DNA of 64,000 nt from Symbiodinium natans (GCA_905221605.1 CAJNDS010001924.1:552501-616500), one strand, 5' to 3'. Positions 1 to 10,241 are shown, numbered from the stretch's first letter. The notes: generated from the sequence alone by a model not told the origin. Numbers and translations: made by a program.

Positions 1-242
1 AGGGGCCCTAAATATGACACTGTTGTTTTCGTAAGAACCTCCCTGTCCGGCCAACAAACATACTAACACAAGAATAGACATAATACTAGTTCTCAGAGTA
101 ATAATTATGTTAAGAATTATCAAAATCGTCAGAACAACACTACTAGTAGCAGCAGTACTAATAATAATAAGAAGAATAATAAATAAGAATACGAAAAATC
201 ATAAGAATAGTGACAAGACCTATAGAGGGCCTTATATAAGGT

Positions 243-300
243 TTTCTACTATTTGCTTGAGAACTTCCAAAAGTTTTGAAAAATCTTCCTTATGAGGGCA
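243..300. mobile_element. Partial family I inverted-repeat element
   Basis: The motif CTACTATTTGCTTGAGAAC matches the left end of the family I elements at 21479 and 31702. Only the left arm is recognisable here. Confidence 0.4.
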
Positions 301-504
301 ATATAGGGGTCATTGCGTTTGGGGGGGAATACAGTAGTAGGAAAGGAGGAGGGGGGGACGAGGCTCGAACTATTCAACGCAGCCCATGCTTCCTTCACAA
401 AACTCCTTCAACAAAGTCTAACGCCCCCAGAGCCTTGCAAACCCGCAGACAAACCTGCAGCCCTACAAGCCGGGTTTGGGGCTTCTATAGGGTTCAAGAT
501 TTTT

Positions 505-596
505 TGGGCGCTTTAGGGTTTAGGGTTTAGGGTTTAGGGTTTAGGGTTTAGGGTTTAGGGCTTAGGGTTTAGGGTTTAGGGTTTAGGGTTTAGGAG
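505..596 (+). repeat. TTTAGGG array
   Basis: About 12 near-perfect units, with one CTTAGGG variant. It is followed to about 1000 by degenerate TTTAGGG, TTGAGGG and TTTTTGGGG units. No coding region was seen between 596 and 1000. Confidence 0.95.
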
Positions 597-1475
597 TCCT
601 GGGAAATGTTCAAAAGCCTTCACCTCCTGCCATCCCAGGTCAGGAGACATTGGATCTCCAGGAGCCCCAAAAAATGGGACGTCTTAGTCTTGGGAGGGCT
701 TCAGGGTGTTTAGGGTTTCTGTGGTTCAGGGTTTAGGGTTTAGGGTGTAGGGTGTTTAGGGCCCCCAAAAATGGGACGTCTTGGGTTCAGGGCTTTAGGG
801 TGTTTAGGGTTTTTGGGGTTCAGGGTTGAGGGTTTAGGGTTTAGGGTTTTTGGGGTTCAGGGTTGAGGGTTTAGGGTTTCTGTGGTTCAGGGTTTAGGGT
901 TTAGGGTTTTTGGGGTTCAGGGTTGAGGGTTTAGGGTTTTTGGGGTTCAGGGTTGAGGGTTTAGGGTTTTTGGGGTGTAGGGTTTAGGGTTGAGGGTTTA
1001 GTGTCTTTGGTGATTTCAAGGGTTTTTGGGCGCGTGTTGGGGTTTTTTCAAGAGTATGTTTTTTGGAGTTTATAAGGCTTGCGATTTCTTCTTCGGTTTC
1101 TGTCCTCCAGGGCGTTTTGACTTTTAGGCTCCCGGGTTTACCCTTCAAGCATTCGAGTCACGCGTGGCAACAGGGCCCTTCTGGGGGGGCTCTGAGGTAG
1201 TATGGGTGTTTGGTCGGTTCTGCGGCCTTAAAAATACGACCCTAAACAAAGTCAGGTTTCAGGGGGGAAATATGTTTCTGTGTCTGCCTCTACGCGTGAA
1301 CATCTTAGGGTAGCTCTGGTTCAAGCTATTCGACCCACGGGTCTGAGGCTTGAACTTACCATAGCACAAACCCTAAACCCCAGATACCCTTAAATGCCCA
1401 GCCCTAAATGCCCTATATACATGCTCCAAATATGCCCTAAGTATGCCCTAAATACCCTAAATCCCTAAAACCTTT

Positions 1476-1530
1476 GCTAAACCCTAAACCCTAAACCCTA
1501 AACCCTAAACCCTAAACCCTAAACCCTAAA
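1476..1530 (-). repeat. CCCTAAA array upstream of an exon-like island
   Basis: About 8 perfect units directly precede the island at 1539-1608. This is the C-array / exon / G-array order seen repeatedly in the window. Confidence 0.95.
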
Positions 1531-1538
1531 CACCAAAG

Positions 1539-1608
1539 CCGTTGCTTCTGGGAGGCTTGGTGGCTGCCGGCCCCCGGAGACGAAGGGAGCACACCCCGAT
1601 TTCTGGAT
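1539..1608 (+). CDS. Candidate internal exon, unknown protein
   Basis: A single-copy island lies between a C-rich array and a G-rich array. The acceptor would be CCAAAG|CC and the donor AT|GTAAAG, which is near consensus. The favoured frame reads GGCRPPETKGAHPDFW without a stop. A second frame is also open, so the frame is uncertain. No family is recognised. Confidence 0.3.
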
Positions 1609-1615
1609 GTAAAGA

Positions 1616-1720
1616 TGTAGGGTTTAGGGTTTAGGGTTTAGGGTTTAGGGTTTAGGGTTTAGGGTTTAGGGGTTTAGGGTTTAGGGTTTAGGGTTTAGGG
1701 TTTAGGGTTTAGGGTTTATG
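1616..1720 (+). repeat. TTTAGGG array flanked by an 18-bp direct repeat
   Basis: About 14 units, one of them lengthened to 8 bp. The motif TTTCTGGATGTAAAGATG (1600-1617) and a 17/18 match (about 1727-1744) flank the array on both sides. Confidence 0.9.
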
Positions 1721-1827
1721 TGTAGGTTTCTGGACGTAAAGATGGAGGGGAGAGGGCTGGGGAGGGTGGTGGAGGGCAATGAGAGCAGCATGGTCAAGAA
1801 TCCCTGAACCCCAAACCTTTTTTTGCT

Positions 1828-1828
<1 letters not shown>

Positions 1829-1870
<42 letters not shown>

Positions 1871-1880
1871 TTTTTTTTTA
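1829..1880. repeat. Poly(T) tract
   Basis: About 50 nt of nearly uninterrupted T, broken by single A and G residues. Read on the minus strand it is poly(A). No retroposon body was recognised next to it. Confidence 0.9.
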
Positions 1881-2750
1881 AGGCTCTTTGCATATATTAT
1901 ATACTTACAGATGCTTTGCTTCTGTTTGTTTTTGAATGTGGTTCCCACATTATTTCAGCATATTATACTATGTTGTAGTTGATGTTTTGGTCATAGCTTA
2001 CTATCTTTCTTTGTCTTAGAGCAACCTGTATACTCTTAAGAAAGGGGGGGGAACGATGCCAATGATTAAGGTGGACTTTCTCCTTTAAGGGTATGGGTTT
2101 AGGGTTGCAGGTTCAGGTTAAATTTAGGGACCCATCCACCAAATCTTCAACCTCAAGCCCAGGAATCGTCCTCCAACACGGCAACAATGTCAACTTCAAT
2201 GACAACACCGCGATCTCAGCTGCATTTGGGGCAGGTGCTCAGTCAGTAGATGGGTTTGGGGTGTTTAGAGGTTAAGAGGTTTTGGGGGGTTAGAGCTCAG
2301 GTTTTGATAATAGGGTTGTTGTATGTCCCCCTGAACCCTAAACCCTAAACTCTAGTCCCTCGGCGTAGTTTCAATACTCTCAGAACCGACAACTTACGTG
2401 TTTCCCCTAGAGTAAGGCTATTGCAGCACCAGGCAAGCAGCCTGCGATTTTAAGTTTAGGTTTTAGAGTTTGGAGTCTACAAGAACATAGCCCTAGGGCT
2501 TCAAGTAAACGAGTAGTACCTTCGTTGGAGTCTAAAGTCTATACATGATACCTAGTTTGAGCTATTTGGGTCAGGGTTTTTTGGGGGGTTCAAAGCCGCA
2601 CGTGCACTGCGACTCCCCCAATCAAGAATCTTTAGGACTCTAAGCGCAAGATTCCGTACCTTCGAGACCCTATTGAGGGTTTTCTTGGGTTTAGGGTTGG
2701 TTTAGGGTTGTGGGTTGTAGAGTTTAGGTTTAGTGGCTTTGGGCTCCGAG

Positions 2751-2860
2751 GGTTCCCCCGTCATTCACAAAACCACGTGAAGCTGCTGCAGGTGATGCTC
2801 ACCGCCTACCTCTTGCGCTCTATCGGCTTTTCCGTGCTGCTTCGCGGCCAGCAATTGCCT
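2751..2860 (+). CDS. Candidate internal exon, hydrophobic peptide
   Basis: The open frame ends in a good donor, TTGCCT|GTGAGA. The acceptor is CCGAG|G at 2750, or CTGCAG|G ending at 2791, both in the same frame. The peptide contains VMLTAYLLRSIGFSVLLRG, which is hydrophobic enough for a membrane segment. Codons are G/C-rich at position 3. G-rich repeats lie upstream and C-rich repeats downstream, the reverse of the usual order. No family is recognised. Confidence 0.42.
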
Positions 2861-3800
2861 GTGAGAGCCCCTGCGAACTCCGAGCAGACGCTGTTAAGGA
2901 GTGCGCACTCCTCGAAAGCCTAAACCCTATATGAACCCTATAAACCCTAAACCCAGAACCCTAAGCCCTAACCACAAACCCCGCCCTCGTCATAGGGCCC
3001 CGCGCCTTTATGCGTCGCACCCGGCCCCGAAACCTGAAATACACCTTGCCAGCTGTTTCCGTGTGCTGCTTATTTTAATTCCTTTCCCCTAACATGATTC
3101 CCCCCCCCCCCCTACCCCTAATATAATAATACCCCCCCCATATCAAACATAACTATAATCGACCGATTTTAAGGGGAGGGGATTATTGTTTCCTTATGAT
3201 TTGCTAGGACGCAGAGTAGGCCCTGATTCCCTTGATTTTGTTCAGGGCTTAGGTTCCCTTATCAGGAGTCACTACCGGCCTGCAATGCTCCCTGGGTTTT
3301 GTGGTTGTAGGGTTGAGGGTTTAGGGCTAGTTGGGCATATAGGTTGTTCTAAGTGTGCAGGGTTTGTAGGTTGTATTGGTTGAAAGGTTTTCTAGTGTTT
3401 TGGGGGTTCACAGGGCCTATGGGTGTTTTAGGGCGAACGATTCCTTTTGCTGGTCATCTGTGCCCTCACCTACAGAACGCCGCACGAGGGTGTCCGAAAA
3501 TGGCGATATACGATTTTGAAATGTTCCTATTGTAAGGATTAGAGTATTTCGGGGCATGTTAACCCCAGCTTGGGAATTTCTATATACCCTCAAAACAGGA
3601 AATCTAGCAATTTCAAGAGTTCCTGGTTTCTTGAAGGAGATCAAGGGTCACAAGGGAAGTTTGGCAATCTTAGATCGTCATTGCTTCTGTCAGGGTATAC
3701 TCGGTTTAAACTTGCTGCAGGGGGTACCGGGTCCATATTATAAGGGGGTCCTACTATTTGGAGTCTATTTTCGGGGTCCCTGATTTTCGTTTAAACCCCC

Positions 3801-3886
3801 CATAAACCTTAAACCCTAAACCCTAAAACTTAAACCCTAAACCCTAAACCCTAAACCCTAAACCCTAAACCCTAAACCCTAAACCC
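3801..3886 (-). repeat. CCCTAAA array
   Basis: About 11 units, ending 19 bp before the exon-like island at 3905. Confidence 0.95.
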
Positions 3887-3904
3887 CCGAAACTCGGAGC
3901 TAAG

Positions 3905-3970
3905 GGTCCCCAACCACCGGCATCACGGCATCCACCGGGTGGGCCAGAAGATCCGCTGGGGCTACGCCAG
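3905..3970 (+). CDS. Candidate internal exon, unknown protein
   Basis: The acceptor is CTAAG|GG and the donor CGCCAG|GTTGCT. In the chosen frame almost every third base is G or C, and it reads NHRHHGIHRVGQKIRWGYA. A C-rich array lies just upstream and G-rich repeats follow. Two other frames are open over these 66 nt but have poorer codon composition. No family is recognised. Confidence 0.48.
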
Positions 3971-4036
3971 GTTGCTTACAAACAGGGTTTAGGATTTAGG
4001 GCTTAGGGTCTTGGGTTTAGGGTTTAGGGTTTAGGG

Positions 4037-4158
4037 CTAGGACCCAGAATATATAGCCCCTTATTCCCTTCTTTTAGGGTTTCAGTTCCCGTATAAGCCC
4101 CCTTGAAGCCAAAACGGGTACCCTTCTGATTACTAGGGTACTGTTGGGCGTAGAACAC
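4037..4158. mobile_element. Family G element (GGACCCAGAG type)
   Basis: It starts CTAGGACCCAGA and ends near TACTGTTGGGCGTAGAA, with an interior AAACGGGTACCC block. The same layout recurs at 13504, 30057 and 55264. In three copies the left edge abuts TTTAGGGCTA. Confidence 0.6.
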
Positions 4159-4159
4159 C

Positions 4160-4855
4160 TCACGCCGGGGTTGATCTCGATCCTAACCCCATGCCACGTT
4201 CGTGAAGGATGTGTAGCTTGAAACATTGAGGTCTCGTAAAGCATCGGACATCGATGGGTTCATGAGCTACCTTCAGGATTACCCTCATTTCCGGGTTCAT
4301 TTAGCTCGCTCTTTTTGTTCGGGTCAGTCATTCACCCGCACATCCAGGTCGACCGTGTCTTTGGGCTAGAAATGGTACTATTGTCCGAACCGTTCGTGCG
4401 CTTCTATTCAGGGTTCCTTGCATCCCGAAAGGTACAATGACATCCACCTCGGTCACTAGGATTCACCCGGCAGAAGGTCCATTTGGGTTACTTCCTGACT
4501 GGTGAAAAGAAGTGAGCCTTTTTGACTTTATACTGCTAGAGCGAAGGAAGCAACAGACCCCCTTTCTGAGCTATTGCCTCCTGGATTTTATCATTCAGGT
4601 CTAACTTATTCACGGACTCATGATGCAAGGGAGCTAGATTCGAGGGTCTTTTTCTTCACACGTCTGTTTCCACCTCACCAAGTTCTTCATCACCTGAACT
4701 CTCTGAGGAATCCAGCGGGCTTGGAGGTTCTATGTTCCCCACTTTCCAGGCTCTTCTCTCTCCCTTTGTCTCACGGTTTTGTTCACCCAAGTCACCGTCT
4801 ATCCGTTCACACCCTTCGAATCACATGCCAGGTTAACCGCTCTGTCCTACCATCA
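4160..4855. other. 700-bp stretch without telomere repeats; no gene recognised
   Basis: This is mixed-composition, apparently single-copy sequence with a 114-codon ORF on the + strand (4574-4918). The ORF has no codon-position bias and no recognisable domain, so I do not call it. No splice-bounded G/C-rich island stood out. Confidence 0.5.
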
Positions 4856-4860
4856 CACGG

Positions 4861-5970
4861 CTGGCCAGGTCTGGGGCAGCACATGCGGGACCAAGACACT
4901 GCGCTTGTCATGAGCTAATCCTCGCGGACATTGCTTTGCACCTTTGAGGCCAACGTGCCGGCCGATTCTGGCGGTGCGTGACATGACATCAAGATGATGT
5001 GCCAAAGTGCTTGCTGGGGGTTCCGAGTCGTATTGGGGGGATTGGCCTATGTGCCGATGTTTTCTCACAGTTGCGGCTTGTTGTGGCTTGTTGCTGAGTT
5101 GCTGGAGTGTGCCACATACCATTTTGTTGTGTTGGTTTGCAGAGTCCTAAGTGCTGAGTGTCATAGGGCTGGTGTTGCAGACGAGGTTGTGGGAGTTCGT
5201 TCTCATCGCCCGACCCAGTCTCGCAACGCTTCAATGGCGGCGAGCAATCACACCGCTGGCCAGGTGTGGGGCAGCACATGCGGGACCAAGACACTGCGCT
5301 TGTCATGAGCTAATCCTCGCCGACATTGCTGCGGGTGGTCTGCACCTTTGAGGCCAACGCGCTGCGATTCTGGCGGTGCATGACAGCAAGGCGATGTGCC
5401 AATGTGCTTGCTGGGGGTGCCCAGTCGTACTCGGGGGACTGGCTGATGTGCTTGGAAGGGGAGGCTGCACGTGCCAACAGAATCTCAATCCGATTCCTTT
5501 CTCGCAGTTCCGGCTTGTTGTGGTTGTTGCTGAGTTGCTGGAGTGTGCCACATACCATTTTGTTGTGTTGGTTTGCAGAGTCCTAAGTGCTGAGTGTCAT
5601 AGGGCTGGTGTTGCAGACGAGGTTGTGGGAGTTCGTTCTCATCGCCCTACCCAGTCTCGCAACGCTTCAATGGCGGCGAGCAATCACACCGCTGGCCAGG
5701 TGTGGGGCAGCACATGCGGGACCAAGACACTGCGCTTGTCATGAGCTAATCCTCGCCGACATTGCTGCGGGTGGTCTGCACCTTTGAGGCCAACGCGCTG
5801 CCGATTCTGGCGGTGCATGACAGCAAGGCGATGTGCCAATGTGCTTGCTGGGGGTGCCCAGTCGTATTCGGGGGACTGGCTGCACCTGCCAACAGAATCT
5901 CAATCCGATTCCTTTCTCGCAGTTCCGGCTTGTTGTGGCTTCGTGCTGACTTGCTGGAGTGTTCCACACA
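4861..5970 (+). repeat. Tandem repeat, unit about 436 bp, three copies
   Basis: The motif CTGGCCAGGTGTGGGGCAGC and the sequence after it recur at 4861, 5256 and 5692. The spacing of copies 2 and 3 is 436 bp. Copy 1 is about 395 bp and lacks part of the unit; copy 3 is cut short near 5970. Copies 2 and 3 are almost identical, which implies recent duplication. ORFs of 66-122 codons repeat with the unit in several frames on both strands, so no real reading frame can be chosen. Confidence 0.9.
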
Positions 5971-6119
5971 ACCCTTGTTGTGTCTCGCAACCCCAAGGTC
6001 CCCCGAGTAAGCCTGATTTGGGCACGGTAGGGTTTAGGGTTGAGGGTTCAGGGTTCAGGCTTTAGGGTTTAGGTTTAGGGTATAGGGTTTAGGGTTTAGG
6101 GCTACTAAACCCTGGGTCG

Positions 6120-6660
6120 GAGGTGCCTTCGCTGTGTATAAGGTCCCTGCAATCATCAGGGTGCCACCGAAGCGGGCCTACAACCAATCAACCAAAAGAC
6201 TTTAGCCCCCTCTCACCCATCCTATCATGTTAAAACTAGTGCAGGTGTGCCGACCTTGTTTGGCAAGATTCAGGGACAGGCCACGCAAGTAGAATGCTGC
6301 CAACTTATTCCTTCCCGGCCTTTTGCCTTCCCTCCCTGTTCCCAAGCTGCGCCACAGCCCATGGTGGGTAATTGGGAAAGGCAGAACACGAGACTGAAGA
6401 TGCCTGCAACAATGGTGCAGCCTGAGCCTATGTACACAGGTGCTACCCCAGTCTGCAAAAGCTCACGCGCAGGCATGTTAGGTGGGATAGAGGGTTGGTG
6501 GTCCTGCCTACCCCAACCAGCCGCGAACACCAGTACCAAAAGCCAGGTCGAAAGAGAGAGAGAGACAGAGAGAGAGGAAGAAAGAAAGGAAGCAAAAAGA
6601 ACAATAGCTATACAAACAGAGTCACAGAGAAAAAAGTAAGAGAGCGAGCACCGAGGATCT
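6120..6660. other. Single-copy stretch with overlapping ORFs on both strands
   Basis: A + strand ORF (6247-6639, 130 codons) and a - strand ORF (6270-6539, 89 codons) overlap. The - strand frame reads AAGWGRQDHQPSIPPNMPA and then LLQTGVAPVYIGSGC, which loosely resembles the GWG...L...V.PV....C region of chymotrypsin-fold proteases. No catalytic GDSGG motif follows. A purine-rich run (6550-6640) would be a pyrimidine tract on the - strand. I see no firm gene. Confidence 0.35.
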
Positions 6661-6900
6661 GTTTTTGGACGTCTTAGGCGCCTGGGACTATGCTGTGAAG
6701 GACCGGGCTACTGTTTTTGCAGTGCAAGGACTCCAATACTCTGTTTATCCAGGTTTCTGGTTGGGTTTCTGGTTTAGGGTTGAGGGTTTGGGGAAGAGGG
6801 TGTATGTGGCGTGTTGGGCCTTGGGCTTAATTAAGGGATTTGCAAGAAACCAGAATAAGTGCCCAATGACAATCCCGTTGTGCGTTCCCGCCAAGGCGGC

Positions 6901-7035
6901 TTTGGGTTTAGGGTTTAGGGTTTAGGGTTTAGGGTTTAGGGGTTTTGGGTTTTAAGGGTGTTTAGGGTTTTTTAGGGTTTTTAGGGTGTTTAGGGTTATT
7001 AGGGTTGGTAGGGTTTTTAGGGTTTTTAGGGTTTA
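6901..7035 (+). repeat. Degenerate TTTAGGG block
   Basis: Five perfect units, followed by units stretched to TTTTTAGGG, GTTTAGGG and similar variants. Confidence 0.9.
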
Positions 7036-7214
7036 CCGAAAGCTAAACAACGACTCTGGCAGCCAAAGCCCGCAAAGACGCATCACATATCCGGAAGGAT
7101 TTAGAAACCCTAAACCCTAAGCCCAAAGTCCTAAACCCTAAACCCTAAACCCTGAACCCTAAACCCTAAACCCTAAACCCTTGTTGGGGTAATTGGACCC
7201 CTCTGCCACAAAAG

Positions 7215-7301
7215 TCCGGAAGGATCCAGACGGCCTGCTCGGGGGCTCCCTGTCGCCCAAAGATGTCGGCGTCATGGGCGGCTTATCTTCGATCTCTGCG
7301 G
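7215..7301 (+). CDS. Candidate exon, Gly/Ser-rich peptide
   Basis: The acceptor is CAAAAG|TC and the frame reads RKDPDGLLGGSLSPKDVGVM. Third positions are G/C-rich. The island lies between a C-rich array (7130-7180) and a long G-rich array (7302-7445). The donor would be GC type, GCG|GCTTAGG, because the frame meets TAG right after GCT. It could also be a terminal exon ending there. Confidence 0.4.
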
Positions 7302-7445
7302 CTTAGGGTTTAGGGTTTAGGGTTTAGGGTTTAGGGTTTAGGGTTTAGGGTTTAGGGTTTAGGGTTTAGGGTTTAGGGTTTAGGGTTTAGGCGGTTTAGG
7401 GGGTTTAGGGTTTAGGGTTTAGGGTTTAGGGTTTAGGGTTTAGGG
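7302..7445 (+). repeat. TTTAGGG array
   Basis: About 19 units, interrupted once by GCGGTTTAGGGGG near 7392. Confidence 0.95.
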
Positions 7446-7449
7446 CATG

Positions 7450-7483
7450 ATGGTCCTGGTCCTAGTCCCCTACACCCGACTTG
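7450..7483 (+). CDS. Candidate exon ending at a family H element
   Basis: ATG at 7450 opens MVLVLVPYTRL and the reading ends at CTTG|GTAGCC, where the family H element begins. If the element is removed as an intron the frame continues at 7740 as AKACMESYFG with matching phase. The ATG may or may not be the true start. Confidence 0.3.
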
Positions 7484-7739
7484 GTAGCCCAGTGGTCCCC
7501 CTTTTCCGTTGTTGGTTCAATGTTCCCTAAACCCTAAACCCTAAACCCTAAACCGTAAACCCTAAACCCTAAATTCAAAAACTGGTACCCTTATGTAATA
7601 TGCCCTAAGGGTCCATGTACTTAAATACGGACTACTTGGGCCTCAAAGTGCTTCCTATATAGGGACTTTGGGGCCCAAGAAGATAATAATAAGGTACATG
7701 GACCCTTATTGTAATATGGTTGGTTTCTAGGCTACCAAG
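7479..7739. mobile_element. Family H element, interrupted by a telomere-like array and a family B element
   Basis: The left end CTTGGTAGCCCAGTGG (7479) and right end CTAGGCTACCAAG (to 7739) are inverted repeats shared with copies at 16386, 21422, 28572 and 47695. Inside lie a CCCTAAA array (7527-7574) and a complete family B element (7609-7705). The outer arms match the uninterrupted copies, so both inner parts look like later insertions. Confidence 0.6.
7609..7705. mobile_element. Family B element inserted in a family H element
   Basis: Inverted ends GGGTCCATGTAC and GTACATGGACCC enclose two inverted GGGCCYAAG-type motifs. It is flanked by CTTATGTAATATG (7590-7602) and CTTATTGTAATATG (7705-7718), which look like a target-site duplication. 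Confidence 0.65.
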
Positions 7740-7816
7740 CGAAAGCCTGCATGGAGTCTTACTTTGGGTCTTGTTTTCGCCCGAAGGCCTTACGTGATGG
7801 TCTCCTGTTTCTTTGA
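7740..7816 (+). CDS. Candidate exon after a family H element, possibly terminal
   Basis: It follows the family H right end CTACCAAG|CG. In phase with 7450-7483 it reads AKACMESYFGSCFRPKALRD and stops at TGA (7814-7816). Another frame is open through to a telomere-type donor, GG|GTTTAGGG, near 7825. No family is recognised. Confidence 0.28.
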
Positions 7817-7899
7817 GCACGGGGGTTTAGGGTTTAGGGTTTAGGGTTGAGGGTTTAGGGTTGAGGGTTTAGGTTTTTGGGTTTGGGGTAACCCCAACC

Positions 7900-8340
7900 A
7901 GGGTCAATAAGTGAGTAAACCGACCACATCTGGGAAACCTCTCTGTATCTGAGGGGGGCTGAGTAGGTGACCTTTTGCCTTTCTGGGCAAAAGATAATCC
8001 TCGTACCCCAAGGCTGCAAGGACTTGTATTTAGTTTTTGTTGGCCCAAAGGCCGACTAGTCTAAGGTAGTTGTTTTGCGCATATTTATACGAACAATCCT
8101 TTCATAAGGGATATATGAGGGGGTGCCTACAATCCGAATTAAGGACTGTTAGTATAAGGAAGTTAATGCTGACCCTCGTTTTGATAACCAATAACCCCCC
8201 CCCCCCCGGCTCATTTGTTTTGTGTTCGCCCCGACCCCCTATTGAGGGGGGGGGGGGTCGGGCTGTCGCCCCAAGCCCCGACCTAGCCAAAAGGGCCCAG
8301 AAAAAAATCGGTCCCCGGAACGGGGTTCCTTAATTGAGGG
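7900..8340. other. Spacer with C and G homopolymers and part of a family D element
   Basis: It contains a C tract (about 8192-8204) and a G tract (about 8246-8257). The arm AAGGACTGTTAGTATAAGG near 8143 matches the family D right arm. No exon-like island was found. Confidence 0.5.
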
Positions 8341-8622
8341 GTGGGGGTTTATAGTTGAGTTCCGGGAATCGGGTTTCTCAATTGAGGAGGTGGTTTCTAA
8401 AATGAGGTTAACATTAAACCCAGAACCCCAAACCCGAAGCAAGCCAAAGAGACGCATGGAACCCCACACCCTAAACCCTAAAACCCTGCGCCGCAAACCG
8501 TAACCCCTAAACCCTGAACCCTGAACCCTAGATCCTAAACCGCCCTAAACCCTAAACCCTGCACCCTGAACCCTAAACCCTAAACCCTAAACCCTAACCC
8601 GGGGGAGGTGGGTGCTTCTAAG

Positions 8623-8681
8623 GTCTCTCCATGGGTGGCCTCGCAGCCTGCACAGCCTTCGGCTACGAGACCATCGGCAGA
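8623..8681 (+). CDS. Candidate internal exon, membrane-like peptide
   Basis: The acceptor is TTCTAAG|GT and the donor GGCAGA|GTTTAC. The frame reads LSMGGLAACTAFGYETIGR with mostly G/C third positions. C-rich repeats lie on both sides. No family is recognised. Confidence 0.42.
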
Positions 8682-8876
8682 GTTTACGCCCCGAAGCCCG
8701 AAACCCGAAGCCCAAAGCCCTAACCCCGAAACCCTAAACCCTAAGCCCTATCTAAACCCGAAACCCTCAGGCTGTTGCAGGGGGTTAGGGAGTTCAGGGC
8801 CTTCAGTGTGGTGTAGAGTTTGGGGTTTGGGGAACTAGGTAGCTGTTCCTAGCAGGGCCACGATTTCAGGGTAGGG

Positions 8877-8945
8877 TTTAGGGTTTAGGGTTTAGGGTTT
8901 AGGGTTCAGGGTTCAGGGTTCAGGGTTTAGGGTTTAGGGTTTCGG
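8877..8945 (+). repeat. TTTAGGG/TTCAGGG array
   Basis: About 10 units with a run of TTCAGGG variants in the middle. Confidence 0.9.
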
Positions 8946-9357
8946 GTTGCAGCTTCGGGTTTCGTGCTTAGGGTTCAAAAACAAATAGCAAAAGTCCCAA
9001 GCACCATAGACTCCCCGAAGCCCCCCCCCCCCTTCATTAGAAACCCTAAACCCTAAACCAAAAACCCTATAAGCCGTTTTTGGTGGATTAGGGTTTGGGG
9101 TTTAGGGCTGAGGGTTCGGCATCTCCTGTTCTAGCTTTCACTGGTGCAGGCAGCATTTTCAAGCGACATACCCCAAAAATATATTTAAAATTAAAATTAA
9201 TTAGATAAAGAAATTTGTTTATTTGCTTTAAGTTTTAATAAAATGTTTATTAATACCCGTCCAAAGAATCCCACAACAGAGAGAAAACATGTCGTTCACT
9301 CAATCTAGAAACCTTCGACTCCATTCCCCAAGCCTTTCACCACACGCCTGACAGGCA

Positions 9358-9457
9358 CCCTAAACCCTAAACCCTGAACCCTAAACCCTAAACCCTAAAC
9401 CCTAAACCCTAAACCCTAAACCCTAAACCCTAAACTAACCCTAAACCCTAAACCCTA
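9358..9457 (-). repeat. CCCTAAA array
   Basis: About 13 units with one shortened unit. Confidence 0.95.
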
Positions 9458-9467
9458 AACTCCAAAG

Positions 9468-9528
9468 GGGCCTTGCCCCCGAAGATTTGGGCCTTGCCCA
9501 CGAAGATTGGGGCCTTGCCTGCGAAGAT
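9468..9528 (+). repeat. Three-copy 20-bp tandem repeat
   Basis: GGCCTTGCCCNCGAAGATTN occurs three times in a row, right after the C-rich array. Confidence 0.85.
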
Positions 9529-9709
9529 CATTAGGGTCTATCTGATAGAGAGGGTTTAGGGTTTAGGGTGGGGTGGGTTGTGAGAAGGGTGATTCTAGCT
9601 ATACCTGGTTCTATGCATCCTTTTTGGGGGGGGTTCATTTATACCTGCATGAACCTTCAAGCAGGCCCTTAGCCCTGAGCCCTTAATCGAAAGGGGCACC
9701 CAAAACACA

Positions 9710-9850
9710 AAACCCTACACCCTACACCCTAAACCCTAAACCCTAAACCCTATACCCCAAACCCTAAACCCTACACCCTAAACCCTACACCCTAAACCCT
9801 AAACCCTAACCCCTAACCCTAAACCCTAACCCTAAACCCTAAACCCTACC
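9710..9850 (-). repeat. CCCTAAA/CCCTACA array upstream of an exon-like island
   Basis: About 18 units, several of them CCCTACA or CCCTAAC, ending about 40 bp before the island at 9892. Confidence 0.95.
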
Positions 9851-9891
9851 TACAACCACCCATGCCCCGCTAAGTTGGCTGCTGGTTCCAG

Positions 9892-9970
9892 GCCGAAGAT
9901 TCCTGCGGCATGGATCGATGCAGGTGTCTTTGACATGAAGGCTGGACAACTTGGGCATGCAGGGAAGTGG
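9892..9970 (+). CDS. Candidate internal exon; its donor is a telomere-like repeat
   Basis: The acceptor is GGTTCCAG|G and the donor AAGTGG|GTTTAGGG, so the first base pair of the intron belongs to a TTTAGGG array. The open frame reads PKIPAAWIDAGVFDMKAGQL, then GHAGKW. The island sits between a C-rich and a G-rich array. No family is recognised. Confidence 0.48.
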
Positions 9971-10241
9971 GTTTAGGGTTTAGGGTTTGGGGTTTAGGGT
10001 TTAGGGTTTAGGGTTAGGGTTTCGGGATTGTCACCCAGAACTGTCCCTACACCCTAAACCCTACAACCTCAACCTGCAGTGGGATAGGATGTTGCTACTC
10101 CAAGTCTCTCTCCGGCCCATCCTGTCTAAATCATCACACTCCAAAGCCCCTTGCCCTCCAAAGCCAATTATAAACCCCATCAGCCCCAAACCCTAAGCCC
10201 TCAACCCTAAACCCTAAACCCTAAACCCTAAAATTCTAAAG

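Noticed and set aside
4574-4918. 114-codon ORF on the + strand
   Set aside because: No G/C third-position bias, no splice context, no recognised motif, and it runs into the tandem repeat.
5151-5996. Repeated ORFs of 66-122 codons on both strands
   Set aside because: They recur only because the 436-bp unit is repeated and are open in several frames at once.
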